A stretch of 27,056 nucleotides of DNA. Source: an uncultured Bacteroidales bacterium (GTDB lineage: Bacteria > Bacteroidota > Bacteroidia > Bacteroidales > ML635J-15). Below are positions 1 through 6,462 of the stretch, piece after piece. Made by a program: the position numbers and the translations under genes. The stretch is taken from contig CAJOEG010000032.1 of NCBI GenBank assembly GCA_905233405.1, positions 4,495 through 31,550 of the forward strand, written 5' to 3'. The first letter of the stretch is position 1; each line of letters starts with the position of its first letter. The notes below the pieces were generated by a model. The model saw only the letters and a program-made list of their open reading frames with translations, did not search any database and was not told the origin of the DNA.

Positions 1-42
1 TTCCAACCGGCAGCAGAACCCGAAGACGATTTGCCATTCTAA
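1..42 (+). CDS. ssb: Single-stranded DNA-binding protein, C-terminal tail (partial)
   Basis: The first 14 codons read FQPAAEPEDDLPF and then a TAA stop. An acidic tail ending in DDLPF is the conserved C-terminal tip of bacterial SSB, which recruits replication and repair partners. Only the tail lies in the window, so the DNA-binding OB fold cannot be seen. The position just upstream of gldE and gldD supports the call, because ssb-gldE-gldD is, from general knowledge, a common order in Bacteroidota. The identification rests on 13 residues plus context. Confidence 0.75.
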   Translation, partial: FQPAAEPEDDLPF

Positions 43-150
43 GTTTTTTTAGTTTCTATGTTTTTAAGTTTCTGCGTTTCTAGTTGTTGCGATTGCTTAC
101 ACGTAAGCAATCCCCAACTTTTAACTGTTAACTTTTAACTCTTAACTGAA
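43..150. repeat. Low-complexity intergenic tract with a 10-bp palindrome
   Basis: This ssb-gldE spacer holds repeated TTTCTATGTTT/AAGTTTCTGCGTTTC words. It then has a perfect inverted repeat at 91-112 (GATTGCTTAC, 2 nt, GTAAGCAATC), followed by three TTAACTNTTAACT-like words. The palindrome has no T-run after it, so it is not a convincing terminator. I see no TAnnTTTG promoter here, so gldE is probably read through from ssb. Confidence 0.6.
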
Positions 151-1437
151 TTGGATCAATCGACAATAATAGGAATTATCGTAGTGATATTCCTGCTTGT
201 ATGCTCCGGACTTGTTTCGGCAAGCGAAACTGGCTTTTTCGGACTTTCGGCAGGTGACAAGGAAAAAATCCGCAAGGCTAAAACCGCAAAGGGAAAACTT
301 ATCGCAAAACTGCTGTCAAACCCCGAAAAGCTGCTGGCGACAATACTTGTAGCCAACAATTTCATCAATATTGCAATAGTGATAATCACGGCATTCCTGT
401 CGGATAGGATATTTGCTCACATCGACAACACAGTGCTCGTAATTGTGCTGCAAACCGTTGTCATCACATTCATAATCTTGCTGTTCGGCGAGATGATACC
501 GAAAATTCTGGCAGCAAAATATCCGCTGTCGATTTCAAAGTTTATGGCTTATCCGCTTTGGATACTCGAACCACTATGCTTCCCGTTCAGCATAATCCTA
601 ATAAAATCGACCAATGCCGTAAAGAAACGTCTGCAGAAGAAGCATACATCCGAAATCAGCATCGAGGACTTGTCGCAAGCCATAGAACTCGCATCTGACG
701 ACCTGAAGGATGACCGCGAAATGCTTGAGGACATTGTAAACTCCTCGTCGCTTGATGCTCGCGAAATAATGACCTCGCGCGTGGATGTTTTCGCCATCGA
801 GTACGATACAAAATTCTCAAAGGTTATTGGCGACATTGTTGAATCGGGCTTTTCGCGCATTCCAATCTACGAGGACAACCTCGATAACATAATGGGAATC
901 CTTTACATCAAGGATGTGCTTGCCCATGTGGATGAACACGATTTCGATTGGCACAAACTCATCCGTCCGCACTTTATCGTTCCTGAAACCAAGAAAATCA
1001 ACGATTTGCTGTCCGATTTCCAGTCGAAGAAGATGCATATTGCAATCGTAATCGATGAGTACGGCGGGGTGAGTGGAATTGTGACTTTGGAGGATATTCT
1101 CGAGGAGTTTGTTGGCGAAATCCATGATGAGTTCGATACCGATGAGGACATGTACAAGAAGATTGACGACCGCACCTACGAGTTTGACGCCAAAACCAGC
1201 ATAGTGGATTTCTGCAAGATAGTGGATGTCGACTATGAGTTGTTCCAGGAGACCAAGGGAGAATCTGAAACCCTTGCAGGAATGCTGCTCGAAATAAATC
1301 AGGAAATCCCCGCCAAGGACAAGACCATAAGCATCAAGGATTTCGACTTTACTGTAACGGCATCTAACGAGCGCAGAATCAAGAAAATTCGCGTGAAACT
1401 GCCAAAAATTGAAAACACTGAAAATGATGAAAAATAA
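151..1437 (+). CDS. gldE: GldE-type transporter-associated protein (CNNM/CBS/CorC_HlyC)
   Basis: A 428-residue membrane protein of the hemolysin-C/CorC family. Residues 1-155 form the DUF21/CNNM domain with hydrophobic segments near 5-22, 62-82, 94-113 and 133-151. Two CBS repeats follow at about 208-262 and 270-328, the second with IDEYGGVSGIVTLEDILEE. A CorC_HlyC domain occupies about 335-418. The family includes Mg/Co efflux proteins; the GldE branch is linked to gliding and type 9 secretion in Flavobacteriia by work outside this window. The start is TTG at 151: an in-frame stop at 136-138 leaves no upstream choice and there is no nearby ATG. The stop lies within the start of gldD, so the two are probably translationally coupled. 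GldE rather than a generic CorC is inferred from the gldD neighbour. Confidence 0.88.
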   Translation: MDQSTIIGIIVVIFLLVCSGLVSASETGFFGLSAGDKEKIRKAKTAKGKLIAKLLSNPEKLLATILVANNFINIAIVIITAFLSDRIFAHIDNTVLVIVLQTVVITFIILLFGEMIPKILAAKYPLSISKFMAYPLWILEPLCFPFSIILIKSTNAVKKRLQKKHTSEISIEDLSQAIELASDDLKDDREMLEDIVNSSSLDAREIMTSRVDVFAIEYDTKFSKVIGDIVESGFSRIPIYEDNLDNIMGILYIKDVLAHVDEHDFDWHKLIRPHFIVPETKKINDLLSDFQSKKMHIAIVIDEYGGVSGIVTLEDILEEFVGEIHDEFDTDEDMYKKIDDRTYEFDAKTSIVDFCKIVDVDYELFQETKGESETLAGMLLEINQEIPAKDKTISIKDFDFTVTASNERRIKKIRVKLPKIENTENDEK

Positions 1438-2008
1438 GATTCTTGCTATAATATTAATTGTCGGGCTTGCTGTGCTTTGCGCATGTGGCGAAAAAAACTA
1501 TGCACCCCGACCGAAAGGCTATTTCCGCATCGATTTTCCCGAAAAAACATATAAGCAGTACGATGGTGAATGTCCGTTTAAGTTCGAGATTCCAGAATAT
1601 TCGTTCCTGATAAAGGAAAAGGATGACAACTGCTGGTTCGACATCTATTTCCCCAAGTACAAGGCAACGGTTTACATGACCTATCGCGCCATAGACAACT
1701 CTGAGTACAGCGATATTGACACCTTGCTGAACGATGCTCACGACTTTGCCTACAAGCACACCGTTAAGGCCGATGCCATCGAGGAAAACATTTTCGAAAA
1801 GGATTCGGCGCGGGTGTATGGCTGTCTATACAACATTAAAGGCAATGTAGCATCGCAGGTGCAGTTTTTCCTTACCGACAGCACAACCCATTTCATGCGC
1901 GGTTCGCTATATTTTGAGGCGCATCCCAACAAGGATTCGCTGGCACCTGTGGTCGATTTTGTCCGCGAAGACATTGAACATTTTATGGAAAGTTTCGAGT
2001 GGCGGTAG
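1424..2008 (+). CDS. gldD: Gliding motility-associated lipoprotein GldD
   Basis: About 194 residues. The N-terminus MMKNKILAIILIVGLAVLC is followed by A-C-G, so Cys21 sits in an LCA-C lipobox and the protein is probably an exported lipoprotein. The mature part begins with YAPRPKGYFRIDFPEKTYK, the typical GldD opening. I chose the ATG at 1424 because it places the signal peptide at the start; a TTG at 1409 would add five residues. The gene overlaps the end of gldE by 14 nt. GldD is required for gliding and chitin use in Flavobacterium (established knowledge). In non-gliding Bacteroidales the role is unclear but may relate to type 9 secretion. No other gld or por gene is in the window. Confidence 0.88.
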   Translation: MMKNKILAIILIVGLAVLCACGEKNYAPRPKGYFRIDFPEKTYKQYDGECPFKFEIPEYSFLIKEKDDNCWFDIYFPKYKATVYMTYRAIDNSEYSDIDTLLNDAHDFAYKHTVKADAIEENIFEKDSARVYGCLYNIKGNVASQVQFFLTDSTTHFMRGSLYFEAHPNKDSLAPVVDFVREDIEHFMESFEWR

Positions 2009-2040
2009 CGACGTGCCACGGCGCGTCGCCACTAGCGCCA
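2000..2040. repeat. GC-rich inverted repeat overlapping the gldD stop
   Basis: Nested arms TGGCG..GCGACG (2000-2013) and CGTCGC..GCGCCA (2024-2040) can fold into a bulged hairpin straddling the gldD stop codon. It is much more GC-rich than the AT-rich tract that follows. No T-run follows, so a Rho-independent terminator is not supported. A dispersed repeat or a 3'-end processing hairpin is possible. Confidence 0.5.
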
Positions 2041-2046
2041 CAAAAT

Positions 2047-2092
2047 CATTATCAATTGTCCATTATTCATTATTAATTATCCATTGTTAATT
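2047..2092. repeat. TTAATTATCCATTA-type tract upstream of the PPTase
   Basis: The spacer is built from permutations of ATTATC, CATTATTCATTATTAATT and ATCCATTGTTAATT. The best start codon of the next gene (TTG at 2084) lies inside this tract. The same word family reappears inside that gene at 2615-2667. Confidence 0.6.
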
Positions 2093-2761
2093 TATAAATC
2101 CATATTATCAGATAAATCCCTTCTCGCTTTCTGGAAAATGGAGGAGACCGAGGAGCAACTTCGTGCGATGTGCGACCTTACCGATGAAGATAATTGCCGA
2201 ATTGAGCGATGTTCTGCACCTAAGCGCCGTATCGAATTGTTGTCAGTTCGCGCTTTGCTGAAAGCTGTTGGAATCAATCAGACAATACATTATGATGGTA
2301 GCAAGCCGTATCTCGATAACGGCTACATCTCTATAAGCCATTCTGCCGACATTGCCGCAATAATCTATAATCCAGACCATTCAGTCGGTATCGACATAGA
2401 AAAAATATCGCCAAGGATACAGAGAATAGCCACACGGGCCTTTTCTGATGAAGAAATAGCAGCTGCCAACGGCGACCTTGAGAAGTTGACCATCCTCTGG
2501 AACTGTAAGGAATGCGTCTTCAAACTTGCCAACGATGAAGGTATTGACTTCCGTGAAATGATAGAAGTTGAGATGCCGTCCGATTTTTTGGTTCAGGATA
2601 ATTTCAATGAAAACATTATCCATTATCCATTATTAATTGTTAATTATCCATTATCCATTATTAATTGCACATTAAAAAAATCGGGAATCTCAAAACGTTT
2701 CTCGCTTTTCGCAATGAAAATTGAAGGGAATACTGTGGTGTGGGGAAGGCTTGATGGCTAG
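2084..2761 (+). CDS. 4'-phosphopantetheinyl transferase superfamily protein with in-frame repeat insertion
   Basis: Transfers the 4'-phosphopantetheine arm of CoA onto a serine of carrier proteins. The 225-residue frame shows the Sfp-type signature: SISHS at 83-87, VGIDIE at 101-106 (Mg-binding Asp104 and Glu106) and WNCKECVFK at 139-147 (Lys142, Glu143, Lys147). The start is uncertain: TTG at 2084 is used because the conserved region begins before the first ATG (2138). Residues about 177-195 (HYPLLIVNYPLSIINC) are the translation of a duplicated AT-rich intergenic-type tract. Plausible PPTase sequence (RFSLFAMKI) resumes after it, so the reading frame survived. The catalytic motifs are intact and the protein may still work. 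The gene follows ssb-gldE-gldD, a usual Bacteroidota neighbourhood for this PPTase. Confidence 0.88.
   Translation: MLIYKSILSDKSLLAFWKMEETEEQLRAMCDLTDEDNCRIERCSAPKRRIELLSVRALLKAVGINQTIHYDGSKPYLDNGYISISHSADIAAIIYNPDHSVGIDIEKISPRIQRIATRAFSDEEIAAANGDLEKLTILWNCKECVFKLANDEGIDFREMIEVEMPSDFLVQDNFNENIIHYPLLIVNYPLSIINCTLKKSGISKRFSLFAMKIEGNTVVWGRLDG
2615..2667. repeat. Two identical 25-nt direct repeats inside the PPTase gene
   Basis: Copy one (2615-2639) and copy two (2643-2667) are identical 25-mers of the ATTATCCATTATCC..AATTG type, separated by TTA (period 28). The period is not a multiple of three, so the copies are translated in different frames, giving HYPLLIVN and YPLSIINC. The related tract at 2047-2092 is intergenic. 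Confidence 0.9.
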
Positions 2762-2768
2762 CAGTCTC

Positions 2769-2822
2769 CCAGCCCAGCCATTATGGCCGTTAAAGCCTTC
2801 AATGGCTTTAGCATTGGGCTGG
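2769..2822. repeat. Nested hairpin downstream of the PPTase
   Basis: Outer arms CCAGCCCA (2769-2776) and TGGGCTGG (2815-2822) are perfect complements. Inner arms GTTAAAGCC (2789-2797) and GGCTTTAGC (2804-2812) pair with one G-T wobble around a 6-nt loop. A small GCCAT/ATGGC palindrome forms the bulge. The T-rich run comes only about 25 nt later. It may stop or process the transcript, or be a REP-like repeat. Confidence 0.55.
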
Positions 2823-2886
2823 AGGTAGACACAAATAGCTATCAAGCCTGTCTTTCATTTTTCAACCTTCAATTTTCAACTTTTTA

Positions 2887-2916
2887 TTGTCATTCCAAAA
2901 ACATTTTCTACCTTTG
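2887..2916 (+). promoter_or_regulatory. Bacteroides-type promoter for the zinc-ribbon/OmpA gene
   Basis: TTG at 2887-2889, a 19-nt spacer and TACCTTTG at 2909-2916 match the Bacteroides primary sigma consensus (-33 TTG, -7 TAnnTTTG). Transcription would start about 6 nt further on, leaving a leader of roughly 15 nt before the ATG at 2939. Confidence 0.75.
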
Positions 2917-2938
2917 CTAAAAATTTAATATGATTTTT

Positions 2939-4504
2939 ATGAGAAAACTTATAGTATTAGCATTGGCATTATGCTTTGCATTTGCAGCAAACGCACAGAT
3001 TGGAAACTTAATAAAGAACAAACTCAACCAGAAGGTTGAAGAAGGCGTAAATAAAGCCGTTGACAAGGCTGTGGACAATGCCATCGACAAGACTTTCGAC
3101 AATACCAAGAAAGCCCTCGATAAGGAAAAGAACGACAATTCGAAGACTGTTAGCGATGATACGCACGACCACGGCGGATGGACTTGTCCTGCCTGCGGTG
3201 CAACTGGCAACACAGGAAACTTCTGCAAGGAATGTGCAGCCAAGAAGCCAGGTGCTTCTTCGGCAACTGAAACCAACACTGCCTCGGAAAGCGGTTGGAC
3301 TTGCCCTGCTTGCGGTCACACAGGCAACCAAGGCAAATTCTGCAACGAGTGTGGAGCAAAGAAACCTGACGCAACTGCAGCCGATGATTCTTGGACTTGT
3401 CCACAATGTGGACACAAGGGCAATAAGGGTAAATTCTGCGATGAATGTGGAGCAAAACGCGCCGATGGTGCAAATGCCAATATGAAAGCTTCATCTGAGT
3501 GGAACAAATTCGACTTTGTGCCTGGTGATGAGTGCTTCTACTACGACCAACTCGTTGGTGAGCAGTTAGGAGAGTTCCCGTCAATGTGGGATTTGGTTGA
3601 AGGAGAGTGCGAAATAGCTAAAGTCAATGGTGAAAATGTGATTGCTATGTACCAGAACTGTTGGATTAAACCACTGATGGAAGTTGATAATTATTTAGGC
3701 GAGACTTTTACAATAGAGTTTGACTATTACGATTTTTATGAGACAGAAGGTCAGGATTATGGATATTTGCAGGTAAGATTATGCAAAAGTGGCGACAGAT
3801 GGATAGGAAGCGATATTCTAGATTTCGGTTTTTATAATCATGTGACGGAATGGGCATATACACACGATGACCGAAAGCGTGGATTTTCTTGCAGTTGGGG
3901 CAAAATCGATGGCGATAGAGCTTCAACAGAGCAGAATGTTGAGAATTTTGGCTACAATAAATGGCATCATGTGTCAATGTCGGTAAACAGGCGTGCTGTA
4001 AAAATTTACGTTGACGAAAAACGAGTTGTCAACATTCCTAATTACAAAAGAGAAGACGGTTGGTTGGGTATAGGATATAACAGTGCAGGAAAAGAATATC
4101 CAGCATACATCCGCAATGTCCGTATCGCCAAGGGTGCAGTTCCCCTCTACGACCGTATGATGACCGATGGCAAGTTCGTTACCTACGGCATTACCTTCGA
4201 TGTAGGCAAGTCGGTAATTAAGCCGGAATCAATGGGCGAAATCAACCGCATCGTACAACTTATGAACGACAATCCGGAACTCAAGTTCGAAGTTCAAGGT
4301 CACACCGACAATACTGGCAATGCCGCATCTAACCAGACTTTGAGCGAAGCACGCGCAAAGGCAATCGTCGATAAGCTTGTCGAATTGGGCATCAGTGCCA
4401 GCAGGCTCAGCTCGGTTGGCAAGGGACAGACTTCACCTATTGCCGACAACAGCACCGACGAAGGCAAGGCCAAGAACAGAAGGGTTGAATTTGTGAAGAA
4501 GTAA
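2939..4504 (+). CDS. Secreted OmpA-family protein with three zinc ribbons
   Basis: About 521 residues. From the second ATG the N-terminus MRKLIVLALALCFAFAANA-QIG is a clean signal peptide; an ATG at 2930 would only add three residues. A Lys/Asp-rich amphipathic segment with repeated KAVDKAVDNAID words follows. Next come three near-identical cysteine modules starting around residues 81, 120 and 152, each W-T-C-P-x-C-G, about nine residues, then F-C-x-E-C-[GA]-A-K. Each has the four-Cys pattern of a zinc ribbon. A middle domain of about 200 residues (opening FVPGDECFYYDQL) looks like the beta-rich, LamG/concanavalin-like region of Bacteroidota OmpA-type proteins. The C-terminus from about residue 405 is an OmpA/MotB peptidoglycan-binding domain with GHTDNTGN and a terminal NRRVEF. 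It probably sits in the periplasm or outer membrane. Zinc ribbons are unusual there; zinc binding is inferred. Confidence 0.85.
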   Translation: MRKLIVLALALCFAFAANAQIGNLIKNKLNQKVEEGVNKAVDKAVDNAIDKTFDNTKKALDKEKNDNSKTVSDDTHDHGGWTCPACGATGNTGNFCKECAAKKPGASSATETNTASESGWTCPACGHTGNQGKFCNECGAKKPDATAADDSWTCPQCGHKGNKGKFCDECGAKRADGANANMKASSEWNKFDFVPGDECFYYDQLVGEQLGEFPSMWDLVEGECEIAKVNGENVIAMYQNCWIKPLMEVDNYLGETFTIEFDYYDFYETEGQDYGYLQVRLCKSGDRWIGSDILDFGFYNHVTEWAYTHDDRKRGFSCSWGKIDGDRASTEQNVENFGYNKWHHVSMSVNRRAVKIYVDEKRVVNIPNYKREDGWLGIGYNSAGKEYPAYIRNVRIAKGAVPLYDRMMTDGKFVTYGITFDVGKSVIKPESMGEINRIVQLMNDNPELKFEVQGHTDNTGNAASNQTLSEARAKAIVDKLVELGISASRLSSVGKGQTSPIADNSTDEGKAKNRRVEFVKK

Positions 4505-4511
4505 ATGGCTA

Positions 4512-4568
4512 ACAGGCTCGCAGGCAAACAGGCTGACAGTCTGTTAGACAGCAAGACTGCGAGCCTGT
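4512..4568. repeat. 12-bp perfect inverted repeat in a CTGACAG-type tract
   Basis: ACAGGCTCGCAG (4512-4523) and CTGCGAGCCTGT (4557-4568) are perfect inverted arms. The 33-nt interior repeats AGGCTGACAGTCTG-like words. It starts a few bases after the stop of the OmpA gene. There is no T-run, so terminator activity is uncertain. The same vocabulary (GCTGACAGGCTTGC) appears at 17505-17570. Confidence 0.65.
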
Positions 4569-4612
4569 GAGACCAACAACAAGAAAACAAATAAATCTTA
4601 ATACTTAATAAT

Positions 4613-5050
4613 ATGAAAAGGACATTTTTAGCACTTATGTGCATTGCAAGTCTAGCATTAATGACAGCTTGCGGTAACAACAACAAAGAACAAAACACAG
4701 ACAAAACCAGCGAGTCCGCTACCGAATCCGTTGAACAAGCAAAAAGTTCTGCTCCAGAATCTGTTACTAGGACAAAATGGTTTTATGAATCGGAAAACAG
4801 TACATATCGTCTGACTATCAGCGTCGAGGATAATGCAAATCTTTTCTTCACGAAGTATGACGATGATGGCAATCTGCTGGATAGTGGCAATCTGTTTGGA
4901 GATGTCACATATAATAACGGCGAAGGCAGTATTCCCCTTGGCGAAAATGGAAATGTTGTTGACAAGGCAACATTTACTGTCAGCGACAAGGAGATGAAGT
5001 TTACTTTTAAGGGTGAGACTGTAACAATGAAGCAAAAATCAATAGATTAA
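4613..5050 (+). CDS. Small lipoprotein of unknown function
   Basis: 145 residues. MKRTFLALMCIASLALMTAC gives a signal peptide with an LMTA-C lipobox (Cys20). A low-complexity linker rich in N, K, E, S and T follows to about residue 48. The remaining 95 residues (KWFYESENSTYRLTISVED onward) alternate polar and hydrophobic residues, as expected for a small beta-barrel or lipocalin-like fold. I do not recognise a named family. The gene is 14 nt upstream of the next one, so they are probably co-transcribed. I found no clear TAnnTTTG box in front of it. Confidence 0.75.
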   Translation: MKRTFLALMCIASLALMTACGNNNKEQNTDKTSESATESVEQAKSSAPESVTRTKWFYESENSTYRLTISVEDNANLFFTKYDDDGNLLDSGNLFGDVTYNNGEGSIPLGENGNVVDKATFTVSDKEMKFTFKGETVTMKQKSID

Positions 5051-5064
5051 CACAATACGTTCAG

Positions 5065-5727
5065 ATGATTATGAAAAAAAATGTTTTAATACAGATTCTT
5101 GTTTTATTGGCATTAGTATTCGCCAATGCAGGGTTCGCACAGACATATATGCCCGAAAAGGTCGGCACAAAAATTACCTACGTCGACAAGGATGCAAAGG
5201 GCAAGATAATACAGGCCTTCAGGTACGAGATAACCGACGTACAGAAGGACGACGGCAAGACCACAATACTTTTCGACATAGTTTGGCTGAAGGACAACTT
5301 CAAGGAGACTGGCGAAGTGTATAAGGGCAAGGTTTGGAGTGCCGACGGCTATTTTCACACCGATGTACGTTATGCTCTCGGTTCGCTGGCTTCGATGGTG
5401 AATATCGACTCGATAAAGGGTCACACCATTATCCTTCCAGAACATCCGTCGAACGGCGAAAAGCTTGACGACTGCCACATCACTGGTCCCGGCATAGGCA
5501 TTAACAATACCAACATTGCCGTTACCACCGGACAGAGCGTAACAACCAACGCCGGCACATTCGACTGCGTCCGCGTCGACTCGGAAGACAGCGCACAGAT
5601 ACTTTTCGTAAAGGTAAACGTAAGCTCGAAGCAGTGGTGGAAACTTGGCGTAGGTGCCGTGAAGTACGAATCGTACAACAAGAAAGGCAAGATGACACTC
5701 AACAGGGAACTGTACTCTATAGAGTAG
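5065..5727 (+). CDS. Exported protein, possibly TapB/DUF3108-like
   Basis: 220 residues with a cleavable signal peptide, MKKNVLIQILVLLALVFANAGFA-Q when started at the second ATG (5071); the ATG at 5065 adds M-I. The mature protein has beta-rich sequence: PEKVGTKITYVDKDAKGK near the start, a central TTNAGTFDCVRVDSE, and WWKLGVGAVKYESYNKKGK near the end. The last two resemble DUF3108/TapB-type periplasmic proteins, in which a strand containing 'aGtFdcv' precedes a final 'W...GvG.vk' strand. This family assignment is from memory of pattern and is tentative. It lies directly behind the small lipoprotein in the same direction, so an envelope role is likely. Confidence 0.7.
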   Translation: MIMKKNVLIQILVLLALVFANAGFAQTYMPEKVGTKITYVDKDAKGKIIQAFRYEITDVQKDDGKTTILFDIVWLKDNFKETGEVYKGKVWSADGYFHTDVRYALGSLASMVNIDSIKGHTIILPEHPSNGEKLDDCHITGPGIGINNTNIAVTTGQSVTTNAGTFDCVRVDSEDSAQILFVKVNVSSKQWWKLGVGAVKYESYNKKGKMTLNRELYSIE

Positions 5728-5734
5728 TTTAAAA

Positions 5735-5835
5735 GTTTCTGGGTTTCTAAGTTTCAAGCAGATAACAAAGGCAACATTATTTACGATTTCGATTCTGAAC
5801 TTTGAACAAGAAACCTGAAACGAGAAACCAGAAAC
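5735..5835. repeat. Imperfect inverted repeat of AGTTTCTNGGTTTCT words
   Basis: The left arm at 5735-5757 (GTTTCTGGGTTTCTAAGTTT) is roughly complementary to the right arm at 5815-5835 (CTGAAACGAGAAACCAGAAAC). Another GAACTTTGAACAAGAAAC stretch lies between. The words match the tracts at 43-90 and 17360-17480. Its position after a stop and before a promoter suggests an intergenic repeat unit; no gene is visible. Confidence 0.55.
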
Positions 5836-5845
5836 AAAAAAAATA

Positions 5846-5876
5846 TTGCAACATAACAGAATATTCATTTTCTTTG
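5846..5876 (+). promoter_or_regulatory. Probable promoter for the DUF4870-type gene
   Basis: TTG at 5846-5848, a 20-nt spacer and TTTCTTTG at 5869-5876 come close to the Bacteroides consensus, with T instead of A at the second -7 position. The leader would be about 38 nt and contains a strong Shine-Dalgarno sequence. Confidence 0.5.
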
Positions 5877-5919
5877 CAAAAAATAATTTATTCATAATTT
5901 AAATAGAGGAGATATAACA

Positions 5920-6330
5920 ATGGCAGAAGAACTCGAAAACAAGCCTGTAGAAAACAACGCACAGAACAACGCACAGACAGAAGTTTCACAGGATGATGCA
6001 CAGAACAACAAGGTATTTGCAATTCTTGCATACTTCGGAATTTTAGTATTAGTTCCAATATTTGCAGCAAAGGAATCGAAATTTGCTCGTTTCCATGCAA
6101 ATCAGGGTCTTGGACTATTTATTTGCGAAGTAGCATGGTGTATCATAAGCTATATCATAACCGCATTGCTGATTCACTCATGGTCATTCGGTTTGTTGAC
6201 ATTATGGAGCCTTATCAGCTGGCTCGTATGGATTGGCTTCTTGGTATTTGCAATCATAGGTATTATAAACGCAGCACAGGGAAGCACCAAGCCAATGCCA
6301 ATTTTCGGCAAGTTCAAAATCTTAAAGTAA
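5920..6330 (+). CDS. DUF4870 (Tic20-like) small membrane protein
   Basis: 136 residues. A hydrophilic N-terminal tail of about 30 residues rich in N, Q and E (two NNAQ repeats) precedes the DUF4870-type core. The core has a hydrophobic segment KVFAILAYFGILVLVPIFA, the characteristic loop ESKFARFHANQGLGLF, two or three further membrane segments and a terminal GIINAAQG..KPMPIFGKFKILK. The family has no settled biochemical role. The start is secure: GAGGAG lies 8-13 nt before the ATG, an unusually good Shine-Dalgarno for Bacteroidota. It ends just before a strong terminator and so is probably monocistronic. Confidence 0.82.
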   Translation: MAEELENKPVENNAQNNAQTEVSQDDAQNNKVFAILAYFGILVLVPIFAAKESKFARFHANQGLGLFICEVAWCIISYIITALLIHSWSFGLLTLWSLISWLVWIGFLVFAIIGIINAAQGSTKPMPIFGKFKILK

Positions 6331-6348
6331 ACGGATTTTTTAATACGG

Positions 6349-6375
6349 CGGCTCTCTATCGGGAGCCGTTTTTTT
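6349..6375 (+). terminator. Rho-independent terminator after the DUF4870-type gene
   Basis: CGGCTCTC (6349-6356), loop TATC and GGGAGCCG (6361-6368) form an 8-bp stem with one G-T pair, followed by seven T residues (6369-6375). Confidence 0.88.
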
Positions 6376-6420
6376 GTAAAAATTTCTCGTCAAACCTATT
6401 CTCAAATCAGTTTATTTGTT

Positions 6421-6428
6421 TAGATTTG
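6421..6428 (+). promoter_or_regulatory. -7 box upstream of the P5C dehydrogenase gene
   Basis: TAGATTTG matches TAnnTTTG and lies 34 nt before the ATG at 6463. The -33 region is weak (TTC at the expected distance). Confidence 0.6.
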
Positions 6429-6462
6429 CAAATTAAAAAAATAACTTAAACAAAAAAATATT

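Noticed and set aside
3150..3584. Antisense open frames over the zinc-ribbon repeats
   Set aside because: His/Cys-rich translations arise from the repeated Cys codons on the other strand; no start context or domain.
5113..5895. Minus-strand open frame of 260 codons across the exported-protein gene
   Set aside because: Antisense shadow; the plus-strand gene has a signal peptide and sensible beta-rich sequence.
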